8,108 nucleotides of DNA, taken from contig JBEVLT010000469.1 of assembly GCA_040509055.1 (NCBI GenBank), positions 1 through 8,108 on the forward strand, read 5' to 3'. A program made the translations under genes and the position numbers. The number at the start of each line of letters is the position of its first letter. Within the stretch, counting starts at the first letter, position 1. Shown piece after piece: positions 7,201 to 8,108 of the stretch. Origin of the DNA: JAJKIP01 sp040509055 (GTDB lineage: Bacteria > Bacteroidota > Bacteroidia > Chitinophagales > Chitinophagaceae). The notes beneath the pieces are model-generated. The model was not told the origin of the DNA. It searched no databases and saw only the letters and a list, made by a program, of their open reading frames with translations.

Positions 7201-7879
7201 GGTCAGTATAGGTACCGAAGTAATAGGTATTTCCGGCGCCATCCTTAATGGAAAAAGAGTCCAGGTGATCGGCAGCATTGATCAGGATCTTTGAAAATTC
7301 TTTGTCGGGTACAAAACTCCCGTATTTATTCAGGTACATGCTGCCGCTGTGACCGGGAAAACTATAATAATAATAATCCAGGGAGAAATCATAGTCATTA
7401 CTTGCCACCATAATGGCGCTATCCTGGGTATTGTGCGAATTGATGTGGTCGTTCTGACGGGCGATCCGCGCAGAGTCGATAACAGCCAGGTTATACAACA
7501 GGAAATCTTCGTCTACCAGGCCGTTTACCGACCGGTTGATGCTGCCGCCGGCATTTAATTGCCAGCTCATGCCCACAGCAGAAGGCACTTCATTATATTT
7601 AATACCCGAAGCAGCGTAGGAAATGCTGATCGGGATATTTACACCTCCCTTGGAAAGCGTGTATAAAGTAAACTCAACAGTGGGAACTCCTTTTGCAAGA
7701 TTGACCGGGACATTTCCATATGCTCCCAAAGATGCATTCTCCGGCATGCCCGGCACTACCTTGGTGTAATTGAAGCTGTACTTGCTGCTCTCTTCGCTTT
7801 CAGGCGGCTGTGCCTGTACGTTTACAGCCAGCACAATCAATAAGGCAAACAGCAAATAGTGTCTGGGTTTCCTACTCAT
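4265..7879 (-). CDS. secreted RHS/SpvB-like protein with tandem DUF5977-like repeats
   Basis: A complete 1204-residue protein. Residues 1-23 are a Sec signal peptide (LLFALLIVLAVNVQA, cut before Gln24). Residues 40-118 carry the N-terminal block common in Bacteroidota RHS relatives: GAYGNVPVNLAKGVP, then IPISISYAASGIKYNEVPS, then VGMSWQLNAGGSINR; it recalls the SpvB/TcB start of toxin shells. Residues about 120-830 are Tyr-rich and beta-strand-like with diverged repeats. Residues about 830-942 look like a beta-sandwich, carbohydrate-binding-like module (TSFEADGKGRWSFSG, YIVSYWSKG). A YD module follows at 948-1004 (YYDYDGLDRLKLVRDQDGNV), then DUF5977-like repeats at about 1016-1072 and 1082-1138, then a Cys-rich tail (1138-1204). 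There is no RHS-associated core and no recognisable type IX secretion C-terminal domain. The start is the only good ATG before the signal peptide and lies 66 nt after the upstream stop. It is probably exported and surface or matrix associated; its molecular role is unknown. Confidence 0.93.
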   Translation of the reverse strand: MSRKPRHYLLFALLIVLAVNVQAQPPESEESSKYSFNYTKVVPGMPENASLGAYGNVPVNLAKGVPTVEFTLYTLSKGGVNIPISISYAASGIKYNEVPSAVGMSWQLNAGGSINRSVNGLVDEDFLLYNLAVIDSARIARQNDHINSHNTQDSAIMVASNDYDFSLDYYYYSFPGHSGSMYLNKYGSFVPDKEFSKILINAADHLDSFSIKDGAGNTYYFGTYTDQSTVYSLGKYNKQARSSFYARVAWKLKKIVTATKQEILFEYLPYIYEYMTRDSERYDVYQNNSGSVTVGSCTYGVGFNGASFQTTRFVNTANLLSRIITDDQEVLFEYAQDTTLALFEKQLKAVKVYSKISGDTVKTILLSHNGSFLESFTEKDKSSATPGKTHSFQYNGGYAIDPYSMARDIFGYYNGETGNNSLIDNPSLHTMYYPAGVASRVVNEYYATLGVLNQISYPTGGKTHFSYEYNKTGSGGINTLYAPGLRVKSVWDTDETDKIYNRKNFYYRNLSGGISYADMTIVTENSAVVDPAMVNVFHSDPLNPDGFDNFYYQTVLIENTGSGTGSERLYEKYYYGTQYELYGKMSPLLLRKEVFDTDTFHLQQSEVYEYETYTVDSAVSFMFTLRKPVPYVGYFYYEDDPSPRYCCPPFSIYQGYDFKHIMKPRIYNLKKQRTTNFSTLGDSLVNVTEHFYLSDPVALRRTETTGSEGITTKVVYKYPVDYPANGTLAAMSSSFIILPVVKEEYYINSVLKREKENNYASAGSGVYVLDNQVIRDVPASKTQTLHYYGYNRKINLLSRGREDDVTTSYIWNYLDELPVAEVANADTLSIAYTSFEADGKGRWSFSGAAVADATAVTGKNTYGLSSGTITRSALSSGTVYIVSYWSKGSAVSITGTQSGWPHTLATITVGGQAWTLYEHKITGQTSISLSGAVTIDELRLYPEKAQMTSYAYEPLIGITSQSDANGRVVYYDYDGLDRLKLVRDQDGNVLRKVCYNYLGQPENCPGALYWNRGKSMVFTKNNCGLGYTGTWVVYSIPAGIYSSNISQLDADEQAGNFYTDGQTYANAHGDCVPVYYNVLKSGSFTRDNCDPGYISSPVTYAVQPNIYSSLVSQAQADALAQADVDANGQAYANANGTCIMYCPDCEDEGKKCVNFICETGIKIYSGSSWDPIRHRYICNYHYEFSDGSWSMTYFEFSNTECFSE
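4466..4636 (-). repeat. DUF5977-like repeat, copy 2
   Basis: Residues about 1082-1138. The unit reads FTRDNCDPGYISSPVTYAVQ, then IYSSLVSQAQADALAQADVD, then GQAYANANGTC, with Cys1089 and Cys1138 in the positions of copy 1. At DNA level the 3' ends of the two copies share a 24-nt block with three mismatches (4480-4503 and 4681-4704), which supports tandem duplication or strong constraint. Confidence 0.85.
4664..4834 (-). repeat. DUF5977-like repeat, copy 1
   Basis: Residues about 1016-1072. The unit starts FTKNNCGLGYTGTWVVYSIP, continues AGIYSSNISQLDADEQA and ends GQTYANAHGDC, with Cys1023 and Cys1071 at its ends. The same pattern recurs in copy 2. The domain's function is unknown. The paired cysteines could form a disulfide outside the cytoplasm (inference). 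Confidence 0.85.
4868..5038 (-). other. YD-repeat module of the 1204-residue protein
   Basis: Residues 948-1004 hold YEPLIGITSQSDANGRVVYY, YDGLDRLKLVRDQDGNVLRK and NYLGQPENC. This is the most canonical RHS element in the protein and is common at the C-terminal end of Bacteroidota RHS relatives, just before their variable part. What follows here (DUF5977-like repeats and a Cys-rich tail) would therefore occupy the tip position. Confidence 0.85.
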
Positions 7880-7945
7880 GTGAAAATATATTGAGGCGTT
7901 ATAGATTTCCCGGTATGCCCGGTAGCTTATCAGAATTCGTTTGAA
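7880..7945 (-). other. 66-nt intergenic gap before the 1204-residue gene
   Basis: This is the largest gap in the window. It is AT-rich close to the start codon (caatatattttcac before the ATG) and has no Shine-Dalgarno sequence, which is usual in Bacteroidota. No clear Bacteroidota -33/-7 promoter pair (TTTG, TAnnTTTG) is visible. A short direct repeat (cccggt-atg-cccggt, 7910-7924) can form a 4-bp CCGG stem, but no T-run follows on either strand, so it is not called a terminator. Read-through from the barrel gene is the simpler reading. Confidence 0.5.
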
Positions 7946-8108
7946 CTAAAAGTTATACCCCACCCGGAACACGATCGGTTGCGCCCTTGGCGCCTGCTGG
8001 TAGCTCAGGAAGTCCCACAGCAGCTGCAGCCGGGTCTTTTTGAAAAACTTCGTCTTCAGCGACACCACTTTGCTCACCCCTAACAGGCCGCTTTGCTGCC
8101 AGCCATTG
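7946..8108 (-). CDS. C-terminal end of a probable outer-membrane beta-barrel protein (partial)
   Basis: Only the last 53 codons and the TAG stop (7946-7948) are present; the 5' part lies beyond the right edge. Visible sequence includes GLLGVSKVVSLKTKFFKK, TRLQLLWDFLSYQ and PIVFRVGYNF. The alternating hydrophobic and polar residues and the aromatic terminal Phe fit the last strands of an outer-membrane beta-barrel, where the C-terminal aromatic residue helps recognition by the BAM complex. The family cannot be named from this fragment. Its stop lies 66 nt before the next start on the same strand, so it may head the same transcription unit as the RHS-type genes and could anchor or export their products (inference). 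Confidence 0.65.
   Translation of the reverse strand, partial: NGWQQSGLLGVSKVVSLKTKFFKKTRLQLLWDFLSYQQAPRAQPIVFRVGYNF

Noticed and set aside
7364..7379. Trinucleotide TAT run as a phase-variation site
   Set aside because: Four TAT codons encode Tyr-Tyr-Tyr-Tyr in frame. Slippage by whole units would not shift the frame, and the run is short.
7910..7924. Hairpin terminator between the barrel gene and the 1204-residue gene
   Set aside because: Only a 4-bp CCGG stem can form from the direct repeat, and no T-run follows on the minus strand, so intrinsic termination is not supported.

Overview
The window reads as one stretch of a Bacteroidota genome, most likely Chitinophagaceae (Chitinophaga-like). 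This is judged from protein style: DUF6443-type and DUF5977-type RHS relatives, Sec signal peptides ending before Gln, an outer-membrane barrel ending in Phe, and no clear Shine-Dalgarno sequences before starts. GC content is moderate, near 50% by eye. No database search was possible, so family names rest on motif recognition.

All genes lie on the minus strand with short gaps (66, 30 and 23 nt), which suggests one transcription unit read from right to left. In order of transcription they are: (1) the last 53 codons of a probable outer-membrane beta-barrel protein (7946-8108, 5' end outside the window); (2) a 1204-residue secreted RHS/SpvB-like protein with a YD module, two tandem DUF5977-like repeats and a Cys-rich tail (4265-7879); (3) a 112-residue exported helical protein resembling the Spy/LTXXQ class (3896-4234); (4) a giant DUF6443-type RHS protein of at least 1290 residues (1-3872). 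Gene 4 runs off the left edge just after its RHS-associated core, so its variable C-terminal tip is not visible.

A working view, which is inference, is that the four genes form a cell-envelope module. A barrel protein may anchor or export, two YD-rich shell proteins form the bulk, and a small periplasmic helper sits between them. The core-bearing protein would carry a polymorphic C-terminal domain, possibly a toxin or adhesin tip, outside the window. The long plus-strand open frames are antisense shadows of these genes. There are no RNA genes, insertion sequences or CRISPR arrays, and no gene-free stretch longer than 66 nt.
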